Shown here piece after piece: positions 55,061 through 63,129 of a stretch of 64,000 bases of DNA. This DNA is from Noviherbaspirillum galbum (GTDB taxonomy: Bacteria; Pseudomonadota; Gammaproteobacteria; Burkholderiales; Burkholderiaceae_D). The DNA lies in contig NZ_JAAIVB010000011.1 in assembly GCF_010974945.1 (NCBI RefSeq), positions 1-64,000 of the forward strand, written 5' to 3'. Every line of letters begins with the position of its first letter. The stretch's first letter is position 1. The position numbers and the translations under genes were made by a program. The notes beneath the pieces are model-generated. The model did not search any database. It was not told where the DNA came from and saw only the letters and a list, made by a program, of their open reading frames with translations.

Positions 55061-56598
55061 ACTGCACCCTTTTCAGCAGCCGTGCGGCAGCGATTGACGA
55101 CATCTGCGACCGCAAGGACGGTCCTGTCATTGACAGACGCGATACGTATATCGGTGAGCGTCAGCAGTTCCTCTCGCTCAGCCAGAAGTCGTTCAAGCAG
55201 GGCTTCGTGGATGCCGTCAAGCCACGGATTAAAATAGGCACAGGTGTAACAGGCAAGAGGCGCTGCCAGCCCGCAGAAGTCGAACTTGCCGCAGCCGCCA
55301 ACTGCTTCAAGTCGTTCTGGGGTGTCGAGATGGATGATGCGCACATTACCTTCAGACAGGTCTTCCGGGCGAGTCATCAAAGTGCCGGCGAATGCCTGTG
55401 CGATTGGCGCAACCTTGAGCGCGAGCGCTTTATCGATGCGTTCCATGATTTCGGGACGGGCCTCGATGTAAACGAGACTTGAATCAACCCAGCTATGATC
55501 CATCAGTTCGGCAATAACGGCGGCGGGCAACCCTTCGGCGGCAGCACGTGATCCGAACGTTCGCCGAATCCGGGTCTGAAATAGTTCCATCTCCTTACCG
55601 GTACGAGCCGAAATTACACGAAGACCGCTGAGTAGCTCCGAAATCTTGGAACTTGCGCTTTTTGCGTTGTGATGTCCTTTAAGTCCAGTAAGCACGACGC
55701 GACTGTCGTGCAGTGCTTTAGTCGTGGATGGGAATAGAGGTGCCTCATCTGGATCAAGCCCATTGTTCGCCGCCCACTTCGTCACAATGTCGATCTGCTG
55801 CTCCAACAACGCACCAATGGGCGGCGCAAGCTCTCGTGTCTTGAACAGCGTCCGCGGGCGGATATTTCGGCCTTGTTTGAGCCGTGTAACTTGAAGCAAA
55901 TAGATCCTTGATCCGTCAGAGCGACGGCCAATGCTCAAGTCCTTCACCTTCATCATCGCTAGCTGCATCGATCGGCATCCGAGGGAAATGCCAAGGGCCA
56001 TCATGGCATAATCTGAAACGGACATCTCGCCGGAGGCATACGCTTGCCGAAGCGCCGCTATCACGGATTCGTATTCAATATCCGTCAGGGGACCACTCGT
56101 TGGATCCATCGTCAGCACCGCTGCGCCAATCTCGTGGTGTTTGGTTTCCAGTGTCGGGAGCAAGAGTAGAAGATCGTGAGACAGTCCTCCAATTCCTGTC
56201 TTTGCCCATTCGACCAGGATGTCGCGCGCTTGGCGAAGGAAATATTGTTGATGGTTCGGCAACGAAGCGCCATAGTTTTCCAGATCTGCGGCGGTCAACT
56301 GGTTAATTACGCGAGTGGGATCAGTCGTTACGAGAAATTTTAGAATCCCGCGCGTCCGGCTCAGCAAGCGCACGAGCCGTTCAGGCGCATTCGCCAAAAG
56401 CAACGCTGCAAATGCATCTCGCGCTTGGTGGCAAAACTCTTGGGAGGCGCCAGGCAAGTTGGTAAAGTTGAAGCAAACCGCCCCGTGCGCAGTCGGAATC
56501 TTCCAGCTTAGCGCCGATGGATAAAACTCAATTCCGTCGATGGTGCGGGCAGCAGCCTGCGGTACACTGGGAGCACGCGCGGTCATGGCTTTAGTCAT
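55057..56598 (-). CDS. Tyrosine recombinase 2 (513 aa)
   Basis: Recombinase-fold protein with R in GISLGCRSMQL, Lys in VTRLKQGRN, FQTRIRRTFGS in place of the usual H-x-x-R (Thr at the His position), then MDHSWVDSSLVYIEA with the His and nucleophile Tyr. A C-terminal zinc-like cluster (CGKFDFCG, CYTCAYF) is present. The altered His suggests reduced or specialised catalysis. It overlaps recombinase 1 by eight bases. Confidence 0.82.
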   Translation of the reverse strand: MTKAMTARAPSVPQAAARTIDGIEFYPSALSWKIPTAHGAVCFNFTNLPGASQEFCHQARDAFAALLLANAPERLVRLLSRTRGILKFLVTTDPTRVINQLTAADLENYGASLPNHQQYFLRQARDILVEWAKTGIGGLSHDLLLLLPTLETKHHEIGAAVLTMDPTSGPLTDIEYESVIAALRQAYASGEMSVSDYAMMALGISLGCRSMQLAMMKVKDLSIGRRSDGSRIYLLQVTRLKQGRNIRPRTLFKTRELAPPIGALLEQQIDIVTKWAANNGLDPDEAPLFPSTTKALHDSRVVLTGLKGHHNAKSASSKISELLSGLRVISARTGKEMELFQTRIRRTFGSRAAAEGLPAAVIAELMDHSWVDSSLVYIEARPEIMERIDKALALKVAPIAQAFAGTLMTRPEDLSEGNVRIIHLDTPERLEAVGGCGKFDFCGLAAPLACYTCAYFNPWLDGIHEALLERLLAEREELLTLTDIRIASVNDRTVLAVADVVNRCRTAAEKGAV

Positions 56599-57880
56599 CC
56601 TGCTCTCCCTTCGTCGCCTCTCCCACCACGGCTTGCTGTATCTTCACGGATGCTTCGGTCGCCTGGCGTCGTGTCCGGCGCTTCAGATAGTGGTCGGAGC
56701 TATTCGAGAAGTCGGACCAGCCCATGGCATGGTTGCGGGCGCGGCGTTCGTCCTCCGGCGCCAGTCCTGCCTTGTCGGCCACCTCGGAGAAGTCTTCGTT
56801 CCAGGTATGCCGTAGGACATGCGAACTCAAGCCATCGCCTACTGCTGGGTGTCGCTCGCGTAGCGTCCGAAAGACCTTGGAGAGCGCTGCCAGCGATAGC
56901 GGCAGCCCCGTATCGTCGGCGACGAACAGGAAATCATGCTTCCGGGCTCCCCGCAGGCTGGATCGGTGCTTGACGATGTGCTCGTGGGTCAAATAGGCCA
57001 ACTCCTCGCTGATGCCGATGCCCCGTTCGCGGGTCTTGGTGTTGGGTTGGTACTTTCGAGGATCCTTTTTGTCGTCCGGCCGCCGGACAATTTCTGCCAT
57101 ATTCCGGCGAAAATTGAGCAGCTTGATTCGCAAACCAAGCAGCTCGCCCCGCCGCAGTCCTGTACCAAGTCCCCACAGGACGATGAGACGGTTGCGCTCG
57201 CGGACGAACTCGCCCTCCCAAGGGTTGTCCGGGCAGCGAGGATCGACCACACGAAGCAGTTCGGCCTTCTGTTCCGCTGTGAGGCTTAGGCGGCTGGATT
57301 GCCCTCGCGCCTTCGGCGTGCGGGAGCGCAGACGACCAAGAAACTCCCGTAACAGGTCCATATACTCGGTCTTTTGCTCAAGCGTCTTGCATACCTGCCG
57401 GGCCGCACGATGCCCCAGCCATTCCAGGTACGCGCCGGCATAGTAAAGACGGATGGCAACAGTGCTGAGAGCGACCGTGGATTCCTTCCTGGTCTTAACA
57501 GCACGACTGCGCACCTTATCGAGGCTAATCACCTTCGGGGCTGCCACTTCCATATTTCGGCCGCCGGTTGGCGTGCTGTCCATTGGAAGGTAGGCTGTCC
57601 GAACGAGGTCGTCCAACTCGTGCAGGTCAAGAAACCGCGCCGACGCGAACCGCCCTTCCAACTCTATCTTCCGTTCCCCGATGAAGGTCAGGAGAAACTG
57701 GACGCCGCGCAGCGCCTGCTCGATTGTGGCTGACGAGCCGGTGTTCGGGCGGATATCGGTACAAGCGTAGACACAAGGGTCGTAGAGCGGAATTCCGGTG
57801 GCAGCATCCACCAGGACGGGCATCCTTTCACCGTCCTCGAACACCGTTGTGCGGACCGCGTAATTGACAGTGTCGCTCAT
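56591..57880 (-). CDS. Tyrosine recombinase 1 (429 aa)
   Basis: The most canonical of the three. R in GTGLRRGELLGLR (about 245), Lys in PNTKTRERG, H-x-x-R in SSHVLRHTWN, His in RNHAMGWSD and Tyr in SDHYLKRR. An N-terminal SAM-like core-binding domain precedes it (about 60-200). Probably the main strand-exchange enzyme of the element. It starts right after the stop of the small first gene. Confidence 0.9.
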   Translation of the reverse strand: MSDTVNYAVRTTVFEDGERMPVLVDAATGIPLYDPCVYACTDIRPNTGSSATIEQALRGVQFLLTFIGERKIELEGRFASARFLDLHELDDLVRTAYLPMDSTPTGGRNMEVAAPKVISLDKVRSRAVKTRKESTVALSTVAIRLYYAGAYLEWLGHRAARQVCKTLEQKTEYMDLLREFLGRLRSRTPKARGQSSRLSLTAEQKAELLRVVDPRCPDNPWEGEFVRERNRLIVLWGLGTGLRRGELLGLRIKLLNFRRNMAEIVRRPDDKKDPRKYQPNTKTRERGIGISEELAYLTHEHIVKHRSSLRGARKHDFLFVADDTGLPLSLAALSKVFRTLRERHPAVGDGLSSHVLRHTWNEDFSEVADKAGLAPEDERRARNHAMGWSDFSNSSDHYLKRRTRRQATEASVKIQQAVVGEATKGEQDD

Positions 57881-58216
57881 CTACCGCTCCTGCCGCGCAG
57901 TTAGGGCATCCAGGCAGACCTTCACTGCCGGCACGAATCCCAGTCCGGTGACATGCCGGGCAAAGTCGATTGCGCCTCCGCCACCGCGGTTGGCTGCTTC
58001 TGGCGGAAGCAGCTCGTTGACGAACTTCTCGTCTGTGACGACGAACCGGAAGTCCCGTCCGCCATAGGAAACGTGCACACGGCGGCTCTTACGTCCGGGC
58101 TCAAGCGGCTCATAATCAGCGTCGACTTTGTAATAAGCGCCGAGAAAATCCAGTACGGCCGAGAACTTCACTTCGCGCGCCGCATCGATCTGCTCCTGAC
58201 CCCACGGACCACCCAT
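57881..58216 (-). CDS. Small first protein of the recombinase operon
   Basis: A 111-aa protein from the Met in MGGPWGQEQ, with AGGAG nine bases upstream. The C-terminal half (GGGAIDFARHVTGLGFVPAV) recalls the GDAIDFVMxxxGxxFxxAV part of CHC2/primase zinc-binding domains, but without the cysteines. It abuts recombinase 1. Possibly a DNA-end or single-strand binding factor; tentative. Confidence 0.55.
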   Translation of the reverse strand: MGGPWGQEQIDAAREVKFSAVLDFLGAYYKVDADYEPLEPGRKSRRVHVSYGGRDFRFVVTDEKFVNELLPPEAANRGGGGAIDFARHVTGLGFVPAVKVCLDALTARQER

Positions 58217-58397
58217 AAAAGCACTCCTGAACAGCACTACTGCTTTAAGAGATATTTCTAACCCATGGAGCACTTATTTACACATTCGACTGGTGCACCA
58301 TATGTTGAAAAGCCTACCATAATGTTTTCCGGTAGACAACAAGCATAGTGCGCGGGAGTATGCGTCGAAGATCGGAGTTGTTACCACTTTTGATGGT

Positions 58398-58409
58398 AGT
58401 AACCCTAAC
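58398..58409 (-). repeat. Right terminal inverted repeat
   Basis: Reads GTTAGGGTTACT on the minus strand, matching the left end at 10 of 12 positions. Next to it GTTACCAC/GTAGTAAC (58380-58403) forms a further inverted pair. Confidence 0.7.
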
Positions 58410-58412
58410 AGT

Positions 58413-59882
58413 TCCGACTGGAAGCTGACCCCACAAATTCGCTTGCGCACCCGGCTGGCCAAGGACATGGCTGCTCGCGGTTACCGGGAAATCGTGACCT
58501 TGATCGGTACGCGCTTTGACGAGTCCGAAGCCAGGGAGCGCGCGATGCGCGACCGACAGGAAAGCGAATCCATGCCGGTGCGCGACAATGCCGGCCACCT
58601 GTCATTGTCGATCATCGCTTCGTGGAGCACGGATGATGTGTGGGAATGCATCAGCAGGTTCATGGACGAGGGAACGGCGCCATTTCCGCCAATTGCCCCC
58701 GCCCGCACATTTGTCCGCCTTCACCAGCTCTACAAGGACGCGAACGAAGGTACTTGCACCATCGTCCTGGGTGAAGGCGGCAACCGGGCCGCTTGCGGGG
58801 CGCGTACAGGCTGCGCTGTGTGCACGCTCAGTGGAGAGCGCGACAAGAGCATGGAGTCCATGATCCGGGAGCCGCAGTACGCGCACCTGGCCGGGCTGAA
58901 CCGCTTCCGCAACCTGCTGCTGGAAAACCAATGGGATTTGTCCAAGCGCGAGCTCGTGGGCCGCACCATCAGCGACGCGGGATACATCCGTATTTCCCCG
59001 GACACGTATTCCTATGCGTACCGCATCCAGCTGCTTCGTTACCTGTTGACGCTGGATGCCATGGAAGCCGATCGCGCCGAGCAGCACGAAGCCGATTACG
59101 TGGCAGGCCGCATTCCCCGCACCCCGGAGAATGAAGAACTGTGCTCGCCGCAGTTCGAGTTCGTTACGCCACGAAAGCTCGTGGCTGTCGATTTCCAGCT
59201 GTCGATGCATCACTTTTGCGACGGGGCTTTCCCGGCGATTCGCGAGTGGTTCAACGTGCGAACGCTGGGCAGGCGGTATCACATGCCAGCGCCAAAAACA
59301 CCCGTTCCCAAGCCGGCAATCCCGGTCCATGGGTGGTACAAGGTTGGCGCCTTTGATGCGGAAGTGCCTACTTGGGGCCTGTACTCGTTTGAGGCCGAGA
59401 AATGGAATCGTTACCGCCATTCCGACCGCTCAAGCGCCTATGCGCAATCCACACAAGGCGAGCGCATGGTGTATTTCGAAGAGGCGGACCAGATGGAGGT
59501 GGACCCGATGGATGCCAACTTGTTTGTCACCGCAACTTTCGACATGCAGATGTACCAGCAGGCACAATGGATGGATCCGCTCGAGTCGGCGCGGTTCTGG
59601 CTCAATGAGGGCTTTTTGAGGCTTCCCTCTGGCATGTCGGCGGTCTACCAGAACATGGCGACAAGGGCGCAGTACTTCCGCCACCTTGCAGAAAAGCTCA
59701 ACGTCACGCCAGCGGAACTGGATCAGCACCTGATTGCCAATGGCATTTCGGAAGCTCAGCATACGCTGCTGCTTCGCTCGACTGCTGCTGACGACATGCC
59801 GCTGTTTGCCGTTCTCGACGAGGAACCGGTTGCCGATCATCCGCCAACCGATCTATTCTCCGCTGAAGAACTGTTTGCTTGA
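58413..59882 (+). pseudogene. DndC-like PP-loop protein, C-terminal part
   Basis: About 489 codons continuing the gene broken at 33914. It resumes with SDWKLTPQIRLRTRLAKDM, then LIGTRFDESEARERAM and the likely Fe-S motif CGARTGCAVCTLSGERDKS, which matches the style of DndC/sulfurtransferase proteins. The remaining 300 residues are a long unassigned extension. Start codons within are possible (TTG at 58443, ATG at 58470), but the PP-loop is missing, so the fragment should be inactive. Confidence 0.85.
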
Positions 59883-59888
59883 TCCAAA

Positions 59889-59921
59889 GCCGCTACCCAT
59901 CCGGGTGGCGGCATTTTTTTT
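59889..59921 (+). terminator. Terminator of the DndC-like gene
   Basis: Stem GCCGCTACCC/GGGTGGCGGC with loop ATCC then ATTTTTTTT. Confidence 0.92.
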
Positions 59922-59928
59922 GTCCGCA

Positions 59929-59975
59929 CATTTCCACGGGCCAGGCGACTTGCCTGCTACTTTGGAGATACCAAG
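59929..59975 (+). promoter_or_regulatory. Conserved leader of the 225-aa gene
   Basis: CATTTC (59929-59934), seven bases, hairpin CAGGC-GACTT-GCCTG (59942-59956), 19 bases, ATG, with TTTGGAGA. Confidence 0.82.
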
Positions 59976-60653
59976 ATGGACATTTTCGTTCGCAAGGGCG
60001 AGCCGACGCCCGACCTGCTTAGTACCTGCAATACCCTGTATTTCGAAGACCCGCACCTGAGTTATCACTACAGTCACACCGGGATGCGCGTGCGCCTCTT
60101 GGACAACGCCTTCAAGCCTGGCGCGGTCGTCCGGTGTTACTACGTCGAGTCGCGCTTCAATAATCCGGTGGCCACCTACAACCACATCAGCCGGGAACTG
60201 GGCGGCGACGTGCGGCCGGAAACGATCGCGCAATACCTGTCGACGCTTTCCTTTGCCGCCGGGCGGTACGGATTCGAGCCGATCGACGTGTCCGACGAAG
60301 TGAGGTTGCATTACTCCGAGGGCAATGGCACCAACACTTTCAGCCCCTTCGCCCTGGACCGTTTGAAGCCGCTCAGGGAGGTGCCGGCGAAATGGACGAT
60401 GGCGCATGCCAAGCGCGCATTGGCAAATCACCAGTTCAGGAACCTGCGCTGCAACGGCGTCTATTCGGATGACTACGCCTACGACGCCGCCGTGGACTTC
60501 CATCGCGGCCCGGTGGATCACCTGGTCATGCTGGAAAAGCTGGTGGAATCCCCGTCTGGCTGGTGGACATCGCTGGATGGAAACGGCAGCGTAAGCCTCT
60601 GTTGCCACCACTTCGATTCAAATTCTTTCCAGTTGGAAATGCAGCCGTATTGA
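59976..60653 (+). CDS. Hypothetical protein (225 aa)
   Basis: A soluble protein without recognised domain, His- and Tyr-rich near the start (LSYHYSHTGMRV). It forms a single-gene unit with leader and terminator. Confidence 0.7.
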   Translation: MDIFVRKGEPTPDLLSTCNTLYFEDPHLSYHYSHTGMRVRLLDNAFKPGAVVRCYYVESRFNNPVATYNHISRELGGDVRPETIAQYLSTLSFAAGRYGFEPIDVSDEVRLHYSEGNGTNTFSPFALDRLKPLREVPAKWTMAHAKRALANHQFRNLRCNGVYSDDYAYDAAVDFHRGPVDHLVMLEKLVESPSGWWTSLDGNGSVSLCCHHFDSNSFQLEMQPY

Positions 60654-60660
60654 TCCTTAT

Positions 60661-60695
60661 GCCCGCTTGTCTTCGGACAGGCGGGTTTTGTTTTT
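60661..60695 (+). terminator. Terminator of the 225-aa gene
   Basis: Stem CCCGCTTGTC/GACAGGCGGG with loop TTCG then TTTTGTTTTT. Confidence 0.93.
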
Positions 60696-60761
60696 GGGGT
60701 TCAACGGTGACATCGCCCGCACAGTTGGTCTATGCTGAAAGCTTGAACGACGAGGATCCCA

Positions 60762-60902
60762 ATGAATCGATTTTCCGATGCTTTTTCAAACATCGACAAA
60801 AGGATCGACAAGATGGCGATCGGCATTTCCCGATTGCAATTGATGGCGGGCGCTTGCATGGCGCTGAACCTGTTCATTCTGTTCGCGCTTTTTGTAAGCT
60901 AA
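60762..60902 (+). CDS. 46-aa single-pass membrane protein
   Basis: MNRFSDAFSNIDKRIDKMAI, an amphipathic start, then one hydrophobic helix (about 25-46, LMAGACMALNLFILFALFVS) at the very C-terminus. GAGG lies before the ATG. Below the usual annotation length. Upstream DNA has ACATCGCCC but no hairpin, unlike its neighbours. Confidence 0.55.
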   Translation: MNRFSDAFSNIDKRIDKMAIGISRLQLMAGACMALNLFILFALFVS

Positions 60903-60935
60903 CCGCCAAAGAACGATTCCTTTTTCATTTTTCGA

Positions 60936-60985
60936 CATTTCTCCTGCTCTGCCAATAGTGGCAGGCACTCATCTAGGAGAAAACC
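60936..60985 (+). promoter_or_regulatory. Conserved leader of the 283-aa gene
   Basis: CATTTC (60936-60941), seven bases, hairpin CTGCC-AATAGT-GGCAG (60949-60964), 21 bases, ATG, with AGGAGAAAACC. Confidence 0.85.
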
Positions 60986-61837
60986 ATGTCGAAAGACGTA
61001 TTTGCCCAAATCGTGCAGCAAGAGCGGGAAAAGCGCCAAAACGAAGCCGCGCGCAAGCAGGCATGGCACAAGTCTGCAGGCGACCTCGTCAAAACCTTGC
61101 ACGCGACCTTCCTGCAGTTCTCGGATTGTCTGCTGGACTTGGCGCTGTGGAACGGCACCCCGCTTCGGAACGTGCAGGATGACGGCACTTTGCGGGCCGA
61201 CGGTATCCGTGTTCGCTACAGGAACGCGGACAAATGGCAATGGCTGGACCTGAAGGTGGTTGCGGAAACGGAGAAATCCCGTCAATCCGTGACGCTGGAA
61301 CAAGGTGGACAGGGCATGGGCGGTGATCACGAGGTGTTGGTCCGGTTTCCGGAACAAGCAACGCCCACGTATATGTGCAGATCGCTCCTTGAGGCGCTGA
61401 TGCCGTACCTGCAGTTGCCGGAGCCGCAGCCAGAGGAAAAACCGCAAGACAAGGATGACGAGGCGCAGACAGGCCAGTGGCGCCCCATGTCGATTGCGTT
61501 TTCCCGACTGGACAGGCTGGAAATCACCAATCTCGCGGTGCTGCACATCGATACCTTGCACAACGACGCTGACCAGGCTATCCGCGCCATCCGGCGTGCT
61601 GTCACTGCTTGGGTACAGTCCAGCCAAGCAGGGAAGGTTGTCTATGCCGGCGCAGACGACGATCTGAACATCGGCGATCTTCTTGGGCATGACGCCCTGG
61701 AGGACAAGGATCTGCTGGCATTGCTGCATGCGCATGGCGTGGTCGTGCACGATGTCGACGATCCAATCATCGTGCCCTACGACCGCGTTCTGGTGGATTC
61801 GATCATGGATGCCGATGATGGCCAGATTGAGCGCTGA
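60986..61837 (+). CDS. Hypothetical protein (283 aa)
   Basis: A soluble protein: basic helical start (QQEREKRQNEAARKQAW), a central acidic Glu/Gln/Pro/Asp linker (about 155-172) and an acidic C-terminus. No domain recognised. The next gene overlaps its end, one of the few two-gene units in the array. Confidence 0.7.
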   Translation: MSKDVFAQIVQQEREKRQNEAARKQAWHKSAGDLVKTLHATFLQFSDCLLDLALWNGTPLRNVQDDGTLRADGIRVRYRNADKWQWLDLKVVAETEKSRQSVTLEQGGQGMGGDHEVLVRFPEQATPTYMCRSLLEALMPYLQLPEPQPEEKPQDKDDEAQTGQWRPMSIAFSRLDRLEITNLAVLHIDTLHNDADQAIRAIRRAVTAWVQSSQAGKVVYAGADDDLNIGDLLGHDALEDKDLLALLHAHGVVVHDVDDPIIVPYDRVLVDSIMDADDGQIER

Positions 61838-62231
61838 GCGACGGCGGCTGATTACCGCCATGCGACGCATGACTCAAGACGCGCGCTCCCGGCTGATCGC
61901 AAATGCGAGCGCTGGAGACACCCGCGATCCGCGGATCACACCGTCCCGGCTGGACAAGCTCATGGCCAGTGCCGGCGGCAACGCCGCGCAATATCGGATT
62001 GTCCATGTCGTGGAGGACGACATCGTCACCTACATCAAGACGAGCCGCCCGGCGAGCGATGAAGGGGTGACCAGGCAATGCACGCTCGCGTCATGGCGAA
62101 ACTGGGCTGCCAAGGCTGTCGTTGTCCATCAGGCGTCGTTGAGCTTCTACATCCCTGATGCTGGCTGGATGCTCCACTGGGAAGTCATTGCCGCGCTTGA
62201 CGAGCTGGACGACGTCCCATCGCCCAGTTGA
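61815..62231 (+). CDS. Hypothetical protein (138 aa) overlapping the previous gene
   Basis: The ATG (MMARLSAERRRL) lies inside the end of the preceding gene, in another frame; a later Met (MTQDARSR) is also possible. Basic helical start, then RIVHVVEDDIVTYIKTSRP and a strand-rich end. No family recognised. Followed by a strong terminator. Confidence 0.6.
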   Translation: MMARLSAERRRLITAMRRMTQDARSRLIANASAGDTRDPRITPSRLDKLMASAGGNAAQYRIVHVVEDDIVTYIKTSRPASDEGVTRQCTLASWRNWAAKAVVVHQASLSFYIPDAGWMLHWEVIAALDELDDVPSPS

Positions 62232-62244
62232 CCTTGACCTATTG

Positions 62245-62277
62245 CTCCCTCGCCGCCGGCGAGGGAGTTTTCTTTTT
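62245..62277 (+). terminator. Terminator of the two-gene unit
   Basis: Perfect stem CTCCCTCGCC/GGCGAGGGAG with loop GCC, then TTTTCTTTTT. Confidence 0.95.
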
Positions 62278-62287
62278 GTGTTCGCTA

Positions 62288-62346
62288 CATCTCCGAGCGC
62301 TCCGCAATCCCGCAGGGCATACCAGTTTTGAACCAAAGGAAATCCA
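62288..62346 (+). promoter_or_regulatory. Conserved leader of the 158-aa gene
   Basis: CATCTC (62288-62293), an imperfect hairpin around CTCCGC-AATCC-CGCAGGG (62300-62316), then AAAGGAA before ATG. Confidence 0.6.
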
Positions 62347-62823
62347 ATGACACAACAAGTCAGCATCACCTATTGCGGTATGGACGGCACAGGCAGGAAC
62401 GTGACCGAAGCCAAGAAGGACGCCGCACGCAAAATCGAACGTCTCATCACAGGCGATTGGACCCCATTCATGTTCCGCCACCACGGCTGGACCGGTTTCG
62501 TTTTCCGAACCAACATCCAAGCCCAGGAATGGGGCTACAAACTTTACCAAGACGATGAAACCAGCCAAGCTGTCTTTGCCGCGAGCCTGTTTGCCAGCCG
62601 GGACGATGCGATCACGGCCGCAGCGTGGCATATCTCCCAGAACGCTGGCACCTATGCCGGACTGGAAAAGTGGCTGACCGGCGCCAAGCAGCGCGAACTG
62701 GACGAGTATTTTGCGTGGCAAGCGGCATATGCTCAGGCCAAGGCGGAAGGACACCTGCCCGAGCAATGCCATGTTCTTGCCAACCAATCCAGGGCGGGCG
62801 TTTCAGAGGTGCAGCATGGCTGA
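62347..62823 (+). CDS. Hypothetical protein (158 aa)
   Basis: A soluble protein starting MTQQVSITYCGMDGTGRNVT, with an amphipathic helix (EAKKDAARKIERLITG) and a Trp-rich middle. No domain recognised. Its end overlaps the next gene by eight bases. Confidence 0.65.
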   Translation: MTQQVSITYCGMDGTGRNVTEAKKDAARKIERLITGDWTPFMFRHHGWTGFVFRTNIQAQEWGYKLYQDDETSQAVFAASLFASRDDAITAAAWHISQNAGTYAGLEKWLTGAKQRELDEYFAWQAAYAQAKAEGHLPEQCHVLANQSRAGVSEVQHG

Positions 62824-63019
62824 TCGTACCGGCTTTCATGCCTGCGTGGCGCAGCCCAACACGCCGGAGACGGATCTGCAGCCCCGTGTCCCGCACCTAG
62901 TTACGTTCTGGACCGCGGGCGAGGAGATCGCGATCCGCATCATGGCCGAAGCCCCCGACGACGCCATCGACAAAGCGCGCCGCATGACTGATGAGGCAAT
63001 CGCCCGGCACCGCGTTTAA
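62816..63019 (+). CDS. Small hypothetical protein (67 aa)
   Basis: MADRTGFHACVAQPNTPETD and onward, ending RMTDEAIARHRV. Overlap with the preceding stop indicates coupled translation, with GAGG upstream. No family recognised. Confidence 0.55.
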   Translation: MADRTGFHACVAQPNTPETDLQPRVPHLVTFWTAGEEIAIRIMAEAPDDAIDKARRMTDEAIARHRV

Positions 63020-63036
63020 CCATACAGATCCTACCC

Positions 63037-63060
63037 AGCCCCGCAAATGCGGGGCTTTTT
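63037..63060 (+). terminator. Terminator after the 158/67-aa genes
   Basis: Perfect stem AGCCCCGC/GCGGGGCT with loop AAAT, then TTTTT. Confidence 0.95.
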
Positions 63061-63094
63061 CATGTCCGTTGCGAACGCGTTTTGTTTTCCGATG

Positions 63095-63129
63095 CATCTC
63101 GTCCACTTTGCCCATTTTTCAAGGAGAGC
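63095..63129 (+). promoter_or_regulatory. Leader of the Mom-like gene
   Basis: CATCTC (63095-63100) and AAGGAGA before ATGATG, but no clear hairpin between. The most reduced version of the shared leader. Confidence 0.5.

Larger units (their letters stand above)
33915..58409. mobile_element. 24.5-kb tyrosine-recombinase element
   Basis: Bounded by imperfect 12-bp inverted repeats and exactly splitting the DndC-like gene, so both borders are known to within a few bases. A five-gene recombinase operon reads inward from the right end. Cargo covers redox, copper-like peptide, sensing and c-di-GMP genes plus older remnants (integrase, IS5). The plan recalls three-recombinase modules such as Tn554 TnpABC, RIT elements and gamma-Mobile-Trio, but I cannot place it in one of these with certainty. 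Confidence 0.85.

Noticed and set aside
34046-58287. Direct repeat TTTACACATTC near both ends (34046-34056, 58277-58287) as attachment sites
   Set aside because: Only 11 bp and well inside the ends defined by the split gene; the terminal inverted repeats explain the borders better.
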